This document shows positions 1-8,503 of a stretch of 64,000 nt of DNA, in pieces. Location of the stretch: contig JBKBOU010000004.1 in assembly GCA_046293395.1 (NCBI GenBank), positions 62,001 through 126,000 on the forward strand, given 5' to 3'. The position numbers and the translations under genes are program-made. A model generated the notes under the pieces. It searched no databases. It had not been told where the DNA came from and was given only the letters and a program-made list of their open reading frames with translations. How positions within the stretch are numbered: the first letter of the stretch is position 1; the number at the start of each line of letters is the position of its first letter. The DNA comes from CAYNRA01 sp046293395. GTDB taxonomy: Bacteria > Bacteroidota > Bacteroidia > Cytophagales > Spirosomataceae.

Positions 1-315
1 CCATGGAAATTGAAAGAACTTTTCGTTGTACTTTAACGTGACGCGCTCTCCGGTAGCCATAGCACGTTGTAATTTCTCAACAACAGCCTCGTCTTTCGCA
101 GAAAAGTCCCAATAACGTGCTTGCAGCGCTCCCGTCTCTCCTGAAAATCCACCCTCACTCAATACACCTTCGTATGTTTTGAACACATACCCGCGTTCGC
201 TCAATTTGGAAACGGTTCCAGCCCGGCTTCCCGTGGAATAGTGACCTACCGTCACATACCAAAAAATACCAATTAACACAGCGACAAATACCAATAAAAA
301 TAGCTTGAACTTCAT
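1..315 (-). CDS. Membrane-anchored protein, N-terminal part (C-terminus outside window)
   Basis: The ATG is the complement of 313-315 and the frame stays open for 105 codons to the window edge, so only the N-terminal part is present. Residues 2-21 form one hydrophobic segment (KLFLLVFVAVLIGIFWYV), followed by a GxRxG...LSERGYVFKTYEGVL block. Small Bacteroidota membrane proteins with this block are often labelled '6-phosphogluconate dehydrogenase' in databases, almost certainly wrongly. I see no NAD-binding motif. Function unknown. Confidence 0.7.
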   Translation of the reverse strand, partial: MKFKLFLLVFVAVLIGIFWYVTVGHYSTGSRAGTVSKLSERGYVFKTYEGVLSEGGFSGETGALQARYWDFSAKDEAVVEKLQRAMATGERVTLKYNEKFFQFPW

Positions 316-542
316 ATAAATAACAAAGATTAGTTGAAAAAAAAGGGACGTTTCCATCACCGCAAAGGATGGGCGCCTGTCATAACGTGTACAAATCAAG
401 TAAAAATAAGGCAGAAAAAAAATGAAGATACCAGACACCCCATTTTAGCTAGAAGTTTCATCCCTACTTTTGGGATTAGGGCAAATAGGACTTTTCTTAG
501 AAAAAACACAAGCGAACCAAGTACTTCTTTGCAATGATTTTA

Positions 543-550
543 TATCTTTG
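543..550 (+). promoter_or_regulatory. Bacteroidota -7 element (TATCTTTG) before the EamA gene
   Basis: TATCTTTG fits the TAnnTTTG -7 consensus. Transcription would then begin near 556-558, so the upstream TTG at 553 is unlikely to be the start codon. No clear -33 TTG at the usual spacing. Confidence 0.45.
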
Positions 551-576
551 TTTTGTATAAAATCAATAATATAAGG

Positions 577-1470
577 GTGCAAAATACGATAAAGGTGGAT
601 GGAGATACCCAAAAGTGGGTTTCGTGGGGTTTGTTACTATTTTTAGCTGTCATTTGGGGATTATCATTCATTATGATTAAACGAACCGTGACGACATTCA
701 CGTCCGTAGAGGTGGGTGCAGCGCGTATTTTCATCGCCGGACTGGCATTGTCTCCTTGGGCGCTACGAAAAGTAAAATCATTCCCCAAAAAAGAAGCGCC
801 TTACTTGGCACTTTCCGGTTTATTTGGCTACTTGATTCCTGCGTTCATCTTCGCATTCATTGGTAGTAAAATCAACAGTTCTTTGGCTGGTACACTTAAT
901 GCCACAACACCTGTATTCGTATTGGTGGTAGGTGCGCTGTTTTTTCAGCAAGCCATCATTAAAAACCAAGTTCTAGGAATCACACTTGGCTTTGCGGGTA
1001 GCCTTATTTTGGTGCTTTCAGGGAATGACGGTCAGTTAAATTTCGACAATCCGTACGCCTTACTCGCCTTAGGTGCAACCATTATGTATGGATTCAACGG
1101 AAATATCATCGGAAAATATCTCCGAAATCTCGCCCCCATGCAAGTAAGTGCTTGGAGTTTGCTATTTGTGGGTACAATTGCCTTTTTCATTCTTTTAACA
1201 ACCGACTTTTTCTATAAAGTTAGCTTACCCCAAAATCAACAAACAGTTGTGTATTTATTGATTTTGGGTGTGATTAATTCAGGTTTTGCCGCTGTCGTTT
1301 TCAATTACGTTATCCAAATGTCAAGTCCTGTTTTTGCTTCCTCCGTGACCTATCTTATTCCAGTCGTAGCCATGATTGTCGGGTTACTAGATGGAGAAAT
1401 CATAGCACTTTCGCATTATATTGGCATGGCGGTAATCCTGGTAGGTGTGTACTTAATCAATAAAAAATAA
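577..1470 (+). CDS. EamA/DMT-family transporter
   Basis: About ten hydrophobic segments arranged as two EamA repeats. The first begins at WVSWGLLLFLAVIWG and carries the family's typical SFIMIKR; the second half begins near NPYALLALGATIMYG. The protein is a likely inner-membrane drug/metabolite exporter of unknown substrate. The frame is open from a TTG at 553, but a TAnnTTTG element at 543-550 argues for a start at GTG 577 or GTG 595; there is no ATG before the first membrane segment. It is followed after 14 bp by the biotin-carrier gene, so the two may be co-transcribed. Confidence 0.85.
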   Translation: MQNTIKVDGDTQKWVSWGLLLFLAVIWGLSFIMIKRTVTTFTSVEVGAARIFIAGLALSPWALRKVKSFPKKEAPYLALSGLFGYLIPAFIFAFIGSKINSSLAGTLNATTPVFVLVVGALFFQQAIIKNQVLGITLGFAGSLILVLSGNDGQLNFDNPYALLALGATIMYGFNGNIIGKYLRNLAPMQVSAWSLLFVGTIAFFILLTTDFFYKVSLPQNQQTVVYLLILGVINSGFAAVVFNYVIQMSSPVFASSVTYLIPVVAMIVGLLDGEIIALSHYIGMAVILVGVYLINKK

Positions 1471-1484
1471 ACCAAAAACAAACT

Positions 1485-1985
1485 ATGTATCAAGCAGTCG
1501 TAAACCAAGAAGTTAAAATGGAAGTGAGCCTCAATGAGGCAGGTTATTTAGTAGATGGAACTCCTTTTACATGGGATTTAATCCAGACCGTCGGACAAAA
1601 TTACCATGTCATCAAAGACAACAAATCCTATACTATTGAGGTCGTATCATTGGATACAGCCACAAAAACATGTGTCTTGAAAATAAACGGAGGGCTTCAT
1701 GAAGTAATCTTGAAAGACCAGACAGACGTATTAATGGATAAAATGGGAATGGGCGCGGCAAAGTCAAACGCCTTGAGAGAACTCAAAGCACCTATGCCAG
1801 GCTTGATTTACCAATTACCCGTCAAAGTAGGAGATGCCGTAGCAAAAGGCGACGTCTTGTTGGTTTTGGTTGCTATGAAAATGGAAAATGCCATCAAAGC
1901 GCAAGGAGAAGGGGTTGTAAAAGCCATTCATGTGAACTTGAATGACAGCGTGGAAAAGAACCAAGTATTGATTTCATTCGCGTGA
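1485..1985 (+). CDS. Biotin/lipoyl-binding carrier protein (acyl-CoA carboxylase BCCP-type)
   Basis: 166 residues. The last 70 form a biotinyl domain with PMPG at 103-106 and the biotinylation motif A-M-K-M at 130-133; Lys132 is the acceptor. Free-standing carriers of this size in Bacteroidota usually serve propionyl-/acetyl-CoA carboxylase or methylmalonyl-CoA decarboxylase complexes. No carboxylase or carboxyltransferase subunit is adjacent, so the partner is encoded elsewhere and the substrate cannot be fixed from this window. The N-terminal 90 residues resemble the beta-rich linker domain seen in such carriers. Confidence 0.85.
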   Translation: MYQAVVNQEVKMEVSLNEAGYLVDGTPFTWDLIQTVGQNYHVIKDNKSYTIEVVSLDTATKTCVLKINGGLHEVILKDQTDVLMDKMGMGAAKSNALRELKAPMPGLIYQLPVKVGDAVAKGDVLLVLVAMKMENAIKAQGEGVVKAIHVNLNDSVEKNQVLISFA

Positions 1986-2025
1986 TTTGCCTAGGATACC
2001 CTTATAAAATGACAAATTTTTAACG

Positions 2026-2033
2026 TAATTTTG
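2026..2033 (+). promoter_or_regulatory. -7 element (TAATTTTG) before pyrH
   Basis: TAATTTTG matches TAnnTTTG and lies 15 bp before the pyrH ATG at 2049. It rules out the in-frame TTG at 2031 as a start because that codon lies inside the element. Confidence 0.5.
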
Positions 2034-2048
2034 CCTAAAATTTCAATT

Positions 2049-2771
2049 ATGTCATTAAAATATAAACGTATCCTCCTCAAACTCAGCGGAGAAGCCCTCA
2101 ACGGAGGAGACAAATCCCAGATTATCAATTCGGATATTTTGGATCAATATGCGCAAGAAATCAAATCTGTTGTAGCTGCGGGATGCGAAGTAGCAATTGT
2201 CATTGGAGGTGGTAATATCTTCAGAGGGGCATCTTCAAACTCAGGAATTGACCGATCACAAGGTGATTATATGGGAATGTTAGCGACGGTCATCAATGGC
2301 ATGGCTATTCAAAGTGCCCTAGAGGCCGTTGGATTGTCCACCCGTCTTTTATCCGCAATCAAAATGGAGCAAATCGCTGAACCATTCATTCGGAGAAGAG
2401 CTATGCGCCACATGGAAAAAGGACGCGTTGTGATTTTTGGAGCTGGTACTGGAAATCCCTATTTTTCGACAGACTCCGGTGGTGCACTTCGTGCCAATGA
2501 AATCGAAGCCAATGTCTTATTAAAAGGAACAAATGTCGATGGCATTTATACGGCAGACCCTCGCAAAGATAGCTCGGCAGTAAAATATGAAAGTATTTCG
2601 TTTGAAGAAGCCATCCAGAAAAATCTCAAAGTAATGGACATGACGGCCTTCACACTTTGTCAGGAAAATAATTTGCCAATTATCGTTTTTGATATGAATA
2701 CGAAAGGAAATTTACTCCGCCTTGTATCCGGTGAAAAAGTAGGTACGTTGGTTATTCCAACGCAAGATTGA
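2049..2771 (+). CDS. pyrH: UMP kinase
   Basis: 240 residues, the normal bacterial PyrH length. It phosphorylates UMP to UDP in cytosolic pyrimidine nucleotide synthesis. The amino-acid-kinase signature is clear: KLSGEAL near the N-terminus, IVIGGGNIFRG for nucleotide binding, and VDGIYTADPRKD in the C-terminal half. The ATG at 2049 is chosen because it gives the canonical MSLKYKRILLKLSGE beginning. It is followed after 38 bp by frr, the conserved pyrH-frr order. Confidence 0.97.
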   Translation: MSLKYKRILLKLSGEALNGGDKSQIINSDILDQYAQEIKSVVAAGCEVAIVIGGGNIFRGASSNSGIDRSQGDYMGMLATVINGMAIQSALEAVGLSTRLLSAIKMEQIAEPFIRRRAMRHMEKGRVVIFGAGTGNPYFSTDSGGALRANEIEANVLLKGTNVDGIYTADPRKDSSAVKYESISFEEAIQKNLKVMDMTAFTLCQENNLPIIVFDMNTKGNLLRLVSGEKVGTLVIPTQD

Positions 2772-2809
2772 AAAACAGAATACATTTAATCATTTTATAG
2801 ATAAGCGAT

Positions 2810-3370
2810 ATGGAAGAAATAGATTTAGTGTTAGATATGGCCTTAGACAGTATGGAAAGAGCCATGAAACACACACAAATCGAATTATCAAAAATTCGGG
2901 CAGGAAAGGCATCGCCACAAATGCTAGATGGTATCCAGCTTGAATATTATGGCGTAATGACTCCGTTGAACCAAGTAGCTACAGTGAGTACTCCTGACTC
3001 ACGAACCATTGCGATACGACCTTTCGAACGCAAAATGATAGCCGCCGTAGAACGTGCCATCATTAATTCAAATCTGGGACTAAATCCAGCAAATGACGGG
3101 GAAACCATTCGCCTTAATTTACCTCCTCTGACGGAAGAAAGACGTCGAGACCTCGTAAAAAAGGTAAAAGCAGAGATTGAGATAGCGAAAATAAATGTCC
3201 GGAAGGTACGCCAAGAGTCTAACGATGATTTGCGTAAACTCAAAAACGAAGGTGTCTCGGAAGATGCCGTTAAAGTCGGCGAAGAAAGAGTCCAAAAGCT
3301 TACGGATAAATACATTGACTTGGTTGAACAAATGTTTACCGCAAAAGAAACAGATATTATGAGCGTTTAA
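2810..3370 (+). CDS. frr: Ribosome recycling factor
   Basis: 186 residues, typical for RRF, which with EF-G splits the post-termination ribosome. Recognisable segments are the N-terminal helix ending in ELSKIRAGKASPQML, the hinge-near VSTPDSRTIAIRPF, and the conserved LPPLTEERRRDLVKK followed by the long C-terminal helices. It lies directly downstream of pyrH, probably in one transcript, and is followed by a strong terminator hairpin at 3403-3438. Confidence 0.97.
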   Translation: MEEIDLVLDMALDSMERAMKHTQIELSKIRAGKASPQMLDGIQLEYYGVMTPLNQVATVSTPDSRTIAIRPFERKMIAAVERAIINSNLGLNPANDGETIRLNLPPLTEERRRDLVKKVKAEIEIAKINVRKVRQESNDDLRKLKNEGVSEDAVKVGEERVQKLTDKYIDLVEQMFTAKETDIMSV

Positions 3371-3402
3371 GCTGTGCTATTGCTCCAAAATCTATGTGAA
3401 TG

Positions 3403-3438
3403 AAAAATCCTGATTGCATGAAGTAGTCAGGATTTTTT
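3403..3438 (+). terminator. Rho-independent terminator after frr
   Basis: An 11-bp stem, AAAAATCCTGA (3403-3413) with its complement at 3427-3437, a 13-nt loop, and a run of six T. It is correctly placed 32 bp after the frr stop. Apart from this hairpin and the promoter at 3715-3746, the 3371-3867 gap shows no coding signal. Confidence 0.8.
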
Positions 3439-3714
3439 GTGTATTTACCTTTTACTACCTCATTTAGAAGGACGTATTTCCTACATGAATGCTCTCGACG
3501 GAGCAAATTTAGTATAGCCTAAAATAGAGGAAAGTCAATTCGTAGTATTTATTCTTAGAATAATCCCTAATTTCTTGGAAATGTCACGAATGAATGACTC
3601 AAAAAAGCCTTGCATATTTAGAACTACTTGTTGTACTATTTTTATAATCATGGTACTTTTCTAAGAAATTGGTAGGATTGTAAGATGAACTTTTAAGAAG
3701 GGGTTATAAGTTAA

Positions 3715-3746
3715 TTGACACGTATTCAATAAGTTCTGTAAGTTTG
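3715..3746 (+). promoter_or_regulatory. Bacteroidota promoter (TTG-N21-TAAGTTTG)
   Basis: TTG at 3715-3717 and TAAGTTTG at 3739-3746 are 21 bp apart, a good match to the -33/-7 promoter of the phylum. The start site would be near 3753, giving a leader of about 115 nt before the secreted-protein ATG at 3868. Confidence 0.6.
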
Positions 3747-3867
3747 CATCAACAAAGGTTTTCAGGAAGAGGTATTTTATAGGACTCAGAAAGTTACCAA
3801 GTTGGTAACACAAGATTATTAAAAAAATACAATCACATTTTCCAAAGAAAACAAAACAAAGAAAATT

Positions 3868-4263
3868 ATGAAAAGAACAATTTTGGCTATCGCAGTATTG
3901 GTGGGAGTATCAATCGCGAACGTTTCAGTGGCAAGCAACGGAATTAAAATCGTTGATATTTTGGCTGCTCAACCAGTTGCCGACTTGCAAGTAGAGGCTT
4001 TGAAAGACCTCAAATTCAAACTGACAGTAGATAAATTAGGCAATAAATCGTACATCGCTATCAAAAGCCAAGCAACTGGTGAAATCATGTACAGCGAGTT
4101 TGTTTCAAACGCAAAAGCAAATAGCTACAGCAAAGTGTTTGATTTGTCTAATCTAGCAGATGGTAACTATGTATTCGTTGTAGAAAACGGAACAGAGAAA
4201 ATGGAAAAACCATTTGTTATCTCAACAGAAGTAAAACGCACAGCTATTCCTCTAGGAAACTAA
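3868..4263 (+). CDS. Small secreted beta-sandwich-like protein, function unknown
   Basis: 131 residues with a clear signal peptide (MKRTILAIAVLVGVSIANVSVA). The mature part alternates short polar and hydrophobic stretches and contains LADGNYVFVVENGTEKMEKPF, resembling the beta-sandwich repeats (DUF3244/secretion-domain like) of small exported Bacteroidota proteins. There is no lipobox and no enzyme motif. It has its own promoter (3715-3746) and terminator (4317-4348), so it is monocistronic. Family assignment is only suggestive. Confidence 0.75.
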   Translation: MKRTILAIAVLVGVSIANVSVASNGIKIVDILAAQPVADLQVEALKDLKFKLTVDKLGNKSYIAIKSQATGEIMYSEFVSNAKANSYSKVFDLSNLADGNYVFVVENGTEKMEKPFVISTEVKRTAIPLGN

Positions 4264-4316
4264 GCACACGGGCGTAGTATCTTAGCATACGGTATTCGTG
4301 TAAAACCTTTGTAAAG

Positions 4317-4348
4317 TGAGTCAGCACCTTGGTGTTGGCTCATTTTTT
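4317..4348 (+). terminator. Rho-independent terminator
   Basis: TGAGTCAGCACC pairs with GGTGTTGGCTCA across a 2-nt gap (one G-T pair) and is followed by six T. It ends the small secreted-protein transcript. Confidence 0.8.
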
Positions 4349-4405
4349 ATTTTTTCTCCTGTATCTAAAAGAAAAATTGATACATCAATTCAAAGAGAGA
4401 TTGTG

Positions 4406-4413
4406 TAACTTTG
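4406..4413 (+). promoter_or_regulatory. -7 element (TAACTTTG) before ffh
   Basis: TAACTTTG matches TAnnTTTG. A TTG at 4377-4379 is a possible -33 element, but its 26-bp spacing is longer than usual. Confidence 0.45.
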
Positions 4414-4479
4414 TAATTGGATAAGCACAAGAGAGTGCCTTATTTTGATATTCATGAATCGTTTAATTGCTTTTTTAGT

Positions 4480-5799
4480 ATGTTTGAAAGCTTACAGGAT
4501 AAATTAAGTGGGGCGTTTAAGACGCTCAAAGGTAAAGGTAGAATTACCGATATTAACATCGCCGCGACTGTCAAAGAGGTGCGGAGAGCGTTGATGGATG
4601 CCGACGTAAACTACAAAGTGGCGAAGGAAGTCACAGACCGCGTAAAACAAGAAGCGCTAGACAGAAAAGTCATGATTTCTGTGGAGCCGGGTCAGTTATT
4701 CGTCAAGATTGTACAAGAGCAATTAACTGAATTAATGGGTGGGCAGGCCCAAAGTGTCAATATAAAAGGTAGTCCGGCTGTCATTCTCATCGCAGGTTTA
4801 CAAGGTTCTGGTAAAACGACTTTTTCTGGAAAGTTTGCCAACTATCTAAAAAAACAAGGGCGCCAAGTACTTTTGGTAGCGTGTGATATTTATAGACCTG
4901 CCGCTATTACCCAGCTCCAAGTTTTGGGTGAACAAATTGGAGTAGATGTATATGCAGAGCCTGAAAACAAAGATGCGGTAAGTATCGCAACTAACGCATT
5001 GGCACACGCCAAAAAAATGGGGAAAAGTGTCGTCATCGTCGATACGGCAGGTCGTTTGGCCGTGGACGAAGAAATGATGCGTGAGGTAGAAAATGTGAAA
5101 AAAGCTATTTCTCCCTCAGAAATTCTCTTTGTCGTTGATTCCATGACGGGTCAAGATGCTGTAAATACAGCGAAAACATTCAACGAACGGCTCAATTTTG
5201 ATGGAGTTGTCTTGACAAAATTAGACGGTGACTCTCGTGGTGGTGCTGCGCTATCTATCAAGTCGGTTGTAGAGAAGCCTATCAAGTTTATGAGTACGGG
5301 AGAAAAGATGGAGGATTTAGATATTTTCTATCCCGATCGTATGGCAAGCCGTATTTTAGGAATGGGTGACGTGATTTCACTCGTTGAGCGTGCGCAACAA
5401 GCGTATGACGAAGACGAGGCACGGAAACTCAGCAAGAAAATGCGAGAAAATAAATTTGACCTAAATGATTTTCTGGCTCAATTGGAACAAATCAAAAAAA
5501 TGGGGAATATCAAGGATTTGATGGGGATGATACCAGGCGTTGGTTCTGCCATGAAAGATGTGGATATTGACAATGACTCCTTCAAACCCATTGAAGCCGT
5601 CATTAAATCCATGACTCCAAAGGAAAGAGAAAACCCAGATTTGATTGACGGAAGCCGCCGCAAAAGAATTGCTAACGGAAGTGGTACGTCTATCCAAGAA
5701 GTAAATAACCTCCTCAAACAATTCGACCAAATGCGGAAGATGATGAAAAAAATGAATAAAATGCAAGCAGGAGGGAAAATGGGACGAATGTTCGGTTAA
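4480..5799 (+). CDS. ffh: Signal recognition particle protein Ffh/SRP54
   Basis: 439 residues from the ATG at 4480, which gives the canonical start MFESLQDKLSGAFKTL; the frame is open further upstream but that extension is not conserved in character. Domains in order are the N-domain (1-95), the GTPase G-domain with GLQGSGKTT at 106-114, DTAGRL and TKLDGDSRGG, then the methionine-rich M-domain ending in RKMMKKMNKMQAGGKMGRM. It binds 4.5S RNA and signal peptides and targets ribosomes to FtsY/Sec. No 4.5S RNA is seen nearby. Confidence 0.97.
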   Translation: MFESLQDKLSGAFKTLKGKGRITDINIAATVKEVRRALMDADVNYKVAKEVTDRVKQEALDRKVMISVEPGQLFVKIVQEQLTELMGGQAQSVNIKGSPAVILIAGLQGSGKTTFSGKFANYLKKQGRQVLLVACDIYRPAAITQLQVLGEQIGVDVYAEPENKDAVSIATNALAHAKKMGKSVVIVDTAGRLAVDEEMMREVENVKKAISPSEILFVVDSMTGQDAVNTAKTFNERLNFDGVVLTKLDGDSRGGAALSIKSVVEKPIKFMSTGEKMEDLDIFYPDRMASRILGMGDVISLVERAQQAYDEDEARKLSKKMRENKFDLNDFLAQLEQIKKMGNIKDLMGMIPGVGSAMKDVDIDNDSFKPIEAVIKSMTPKERENPDLIDGSRRKRIANGSGTSIQEVNNLLKQFDQMRKMMKKMNKMQAGGKMGRMFG

Positions 5800-5823
5800 T
5801 CGTTCAGAAATTTCTGCTGCTCA

Positions 5824-5860
5824 AAAAAATCCCGATACCATCAAGGTACCGGGATTTTTT
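5824..5860. terminator. Bidirectional terminator between ffh and the convergent lipoprotein gene
   Basis: A run of A, then ATCCCGATACC, a short loop, GGTACCGGGAT and a run of T; the stem has one mismatch. The stop codon of the minus-strand gene (5841-5843) lies in the loop, so the hairpin serves both convergent genes. Confidence 0.8.
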
Positions 5861-6752
5861 GGTAATAAAAGAGGGATGCTCTTTCTGGTTCACCGCCTCG
5901 TTCACTGAGCGAGAAAAAGCCGTTTTGTTCTTTGTCAAAACAAATGGCTTCTCCTTGTTTTTCACGCAGATAAAACGGTGCAATATCACGGGGTCTTTGC
6001 AAAGCTTGTTCTATCGTTTCGTCTGTTTTTACTTTCCAGTAATAAACGGCATCGTAATTTTTTAATAAAATCTCTCTGCCATCTTTGGAAATATCTCCGC
6101 CTGTCAAAAAAGGATACGGCATCGTGAATAAAAAAGTAGCTGTATTGGTAGTCGTTGTACTCTGTGGATAGGCTAATTTATACACACGAACGTTGAATTG
6201 GCGTTTGGTGATGATATATAAATCCTTCGTCGTCGGGTTGAGGAGAAGTGTCTCGGCATCGTAACTTTTTCCATCGTCATACGTAAAAGAGATGGTATCT
6301 ACTGTTCGGACGGGTTGTTGTAAGGAAGATGGTTCCTCAAAACGATAAATGGTATATTCTGGATATTGCTCCAAATTATCCCCAATTTCTCCCAAGTAAA
6401 TGTAGTTTTTCCCTGCTTCTGGCCCTGGCCCGATGGCTATGTCTTCCCAATCTCTAATCGGAACGGGTAACTCGAAACGTTCTAAATAAATACCTTGATG
6501 CGAAAGTAAATAAATGAAATTGGAACGAGAGCCATTGTCTTCATGCACCCAAAGATGTCCAGGGAATTGATAACTATCCTCTATTCCTGATGCTTCATCT
6601 AATAAATCTGTGTTCAAACGAGAAACAAGCGGAGAATCTGTGAATCGAGGAAGTTCGTTGCTCGTAGTAGGTTTGGGTGGTTTATCAATAATAATCCAAC
6701 AAGATTGCAAAGTACAAGTGAAGAAAAGGAAGAGGAGGCTATATTTTGGCAT
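5841..6752 (-). CDS. Lipoprotein with probable beta-propeller, function unknown
   Basis: 303 residues. The signal peptide ends in the lipobox LQSC (Cys18). The mature protein begins with a DEASGIEDS...LWVHEDNGS block and has repeated strands such as NYIYLGEIGDNL and KDLYIITKRQF. This looks like the SdiA-regulated/esterase-like propeller proteins in which ASG...xxWxHxDxG marks the first blade. No catalytic residues can be assigned. It is convergent with ffh. A location in the outer membrane or periplasm is expected from the lipobox. Confidence 0.75.
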   Translation of the reverse strand: MPKYSLLFLFFTCTLQSCWIIIDKPPKPTTSNELPRFTDSPLVSRLNTDLLDEASGIEDSYQFPGHLWVHEDNGSRSNFIYLLSHQGIYLERFELPVPIRDWEDIAIGPGPEAGKNYIYLGEIGDNLEQYPEYTIYRFEEPSSLQQPVRTVDTISFTYDDGKSYDAETLLLNPTTKDLYIITKRQFNVRVYKLAYPQSTTTTNTATFLFTMPYPFLTGGDISKDGREILLKNYDAVYYWKVKTDETIEQALQRPRDIAPFYLREKQGEAICFDKEQNGFFSLSERGGEPERASLFYYQKIPVP

Positions 6753-6805
6753 ATAAAATCAATTTCGGTTTCTCAAAATTACATATATCCAACGAAATCT
6801 TCCAA

Positions 6806-7234
6806 TTAATCGTCTAAATGCTCCCAAAATGCCCTGCCTTTTTGTCGAAATGCCTTCTTTTCTCCTGTATGTTTTTTCGACTTCAACCGTGTAATCATGC
6901 TGCTTTTCGTCGGAGTTGTGGGTTTTCTCTCTATAACGGGCTGCAATGCTTGGCGAACCAATTGACGCAACCGCTGAATCCCCAACCGCTTGTTTTGTAA
7001 TTGACTTCGTGTTTCCTGACAAACGAGAATTAACTCTAACTCTGATGTCATTAATCCTCGGGCATACTGCTGGATTTTTATCTTCTCTTCGTCTGTAAAC
7101 CAAATGGATGTAGCCACATTCCACCGAATTTCCACTTTTGTTTCTACTTTATTGACATGTTGCCCTCCTGCTCCGCTGCTTCGGCTTGTACTTATGCGGA
7201 GTTCACTACTAAAATCTGGAAGTTGTTGGGACAT
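6806..7234 (-). CDS. arfB: Alternative ribosome-rescue factor (ArfB/YaeJ-type peptidyl-tRNA hydrolase)
   Basis: 142 residues from the ATG at 7234. It contains the release-factor motif SSGAGGQHVNKVETKVE with GGQ at 23-25, and a basic C-terminal tail (RKPTTPTKSSMITRLKSKK...) of the kind that enters the empty mRNA channel of stalled ribosomes. It hydrolyses peptidyl-tRNA on non-stop ribosomes. An in-frame ATG at 7267 lies within the upstream gene and gives a poor N-terminus. It begins 11 bp after the lactonase-like gene, so the two are probably co-transcribed. Confidence 0.92.
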   Translation of the reverse strand: MSQQLPDFSSELRISTSRSSGAGGQHVNKVETKVEIRWNVATSIWFTDEEKIKIQQYARGLMTSELELILVCQETRSQLQNKRLGIQRLRQLVRQALQPVIERKPTTPTKSSMITRLKSKKHTGEKKAFRQKGRAFWEHLDD

Positions 7235-7245
7235 ATCGCCTACAT

Positions 7246-8352
7246 TTAAGGTAAAAACTGCAAACATACAGGCATAGATATTCCTTCAAATGAATGGCTG
7301 TATGTCATGAACCCCGTTTTTTTATTTCGCTTGAAAACTGTAATCGAATCAGAATCTTGGTTGGCAACAAGAATAAACCGACCGTCTGGTGATAGCGTAA
7401 AGTTGCGGGGCGTCTTTCCTACAACTGCTTCTTGGCCAAGTTGTTTCAAACGACCATCTGGCAATACCTCAAAAATACAAAGTGTATCAAAAAAACGGTT
7501 CGAGACATATAGAAAAGCGCCGTCCGGAGAAAAATGAAGGTCTGCAGATGAATTATTTCCGGTAAAACCAGCAGGTAAAGTGCTTATTTCTTGCATAAAT
7601 TGCAATCGGTTATCCTCATAATTGAAAACACTCACACGGCCTGTCAACTCTTGGACAACGTACAGATTTTGTCCGTTGGGATGAAAACGAATGTGCCGGG
7701 GGCCGCCTCCTGACGTTATTTTTTGGCTGCTTTGCCCTCGAGCAATCAATCCTGTTTTGGCGTCTTTTCTGTAATGATAAAGCGTGTCTGTCCCTAAATC
7801 TGCAACGAAAATATCCAATTGGTTGGGAGCAATATGCACAGAATGAACGTGTGGATTCTCCTGCCGTTTTTCGTTCATACTTTTGCCAATATGTTGCAAT
7901 GTTTGCAAAGGATTTCCCAATTTCCCATCTTCCGAAATCGGAATAGAAGACCAATTCCCACCCCCGTAATTTCCGGTATATGCCCATTGTGTATTCTTAT
8001 CAACAACAACATGACAAGGGCCACTTCCACCTGATGAGACGTAGTTCAACTCCGTCAATTTCCCAGAATTTTCTTGAATTTGATAGGCATAAACGCGCCC
8101 CTCTGGGCCAATTTCTGATACAGCATAAAGATATTTTTTATTGGTAGAAATGGTCAGAAAAGTCGGATTAACAATGTTCTTTGTGCTGTGCAATGAGGTA
8201 AGCTTCCCGTTTTTCGTATCAAATTGCAACGTGTAAATGCCATCACTTCCTTTGCCTGTATAAGTCCCAACGTATAGGATTGCCTTTTTTTGAGCATAGC
8301 CAGAAAGGGCAGAGAAAAAGGAAAGACAAAGAAGGGAAAAGAAAAATTTCAT
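7246..8352 (-). CDS. Secreted lactonase-family seven-bladed propeller (6-phosphogluconolactonase-like)
   Basis: 368 residues with a signal peptide (1-20, ending SGYAQ). The family signature begins with ILYVGTYTGKGSDGIYT and continues with repeated blades, GPCHVVVD, NPHVHSVHIAPN, GPRHIRFHPNG and LSPDGRFILVANQDSD. It resembles cytosolic Pgl (YbhE) and 3-carboxymuconate cyclase-type propellers, but the signal peptide places it in the periplasm, so a role in the oxidative pentose phosphate pathway is doubtful; it may act on a sugar lactone. It is upstream of arfB. Confidence 0.85.
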   Translation of the reverse strand: MKFFFSLLCLSFFSALSGYAQKKAILYVGTYTGKGSDGIYTLQFDTKNGKLTSLHSTKNIVNPTFLTISTNKKYLYAVSEIGPEGRVYAYQIQENSGKLTELNYVSSGGSGPCHVVVDKNTQWAYTGNYGGGNWSSIPISEDGKLGNPLQTLQHIGKSMNEKRQENPHVHSVHIAPNQLDIFVADLGTDTLYHYRKDAKTGLIARGQSSQKITSGGGPRHIRFHPNGQNLYVVQELTGRVSVFNYEDNRLQFMQEISTLPAGFTGNNSSADLHFSPDGAFLYVSNRFFDTLCIFEVLPDGRLKQLGQEAVVGKTPRNFTLSPDGRFILVANQDSDSITVFKRNKKTGFMTYSHSFEGISMPVCLQFLP

Positions 8353-8461
8353 GAGGTAATTTGGGAAATAGGTTGAATAAATGAGTGGTTAAAGATGGCA
8401 TTTTTACTTCAGAATGGCAAACGTTTGCTAGAAAACGAGCCGGCTATTCGTTTGAACTCCG

Positions 8462-8469
8462 TATCTTTG
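8462..8469 (+). promoter_or_regulatory. -7 element (TATCTTTG) before purM
   Basis: TATCTTTG lies 34 bp before the purM ATG and fits TAnnTTTG. No convincing -33 TTG. Confidence 0.45.
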
Positions 8470-8503
8470 CGTTTTTCTACCAGACTACTAAAATCAATAC
8501 GAG

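Noticed and set aside
334..537. 67-codon plus-strand frame upstream of the EamA gene
   Set aside because: Low-complexity basic composition, no family resemblance, and it runs into the EamA promoter; likely chance.
5841..5859. Possible longer C-terminus of the minus-strand lipoprotein
   Set aside because: Its stop lies in the loop of a bidirectional terminator, a common compact arrangement, so the end is accepted as is.
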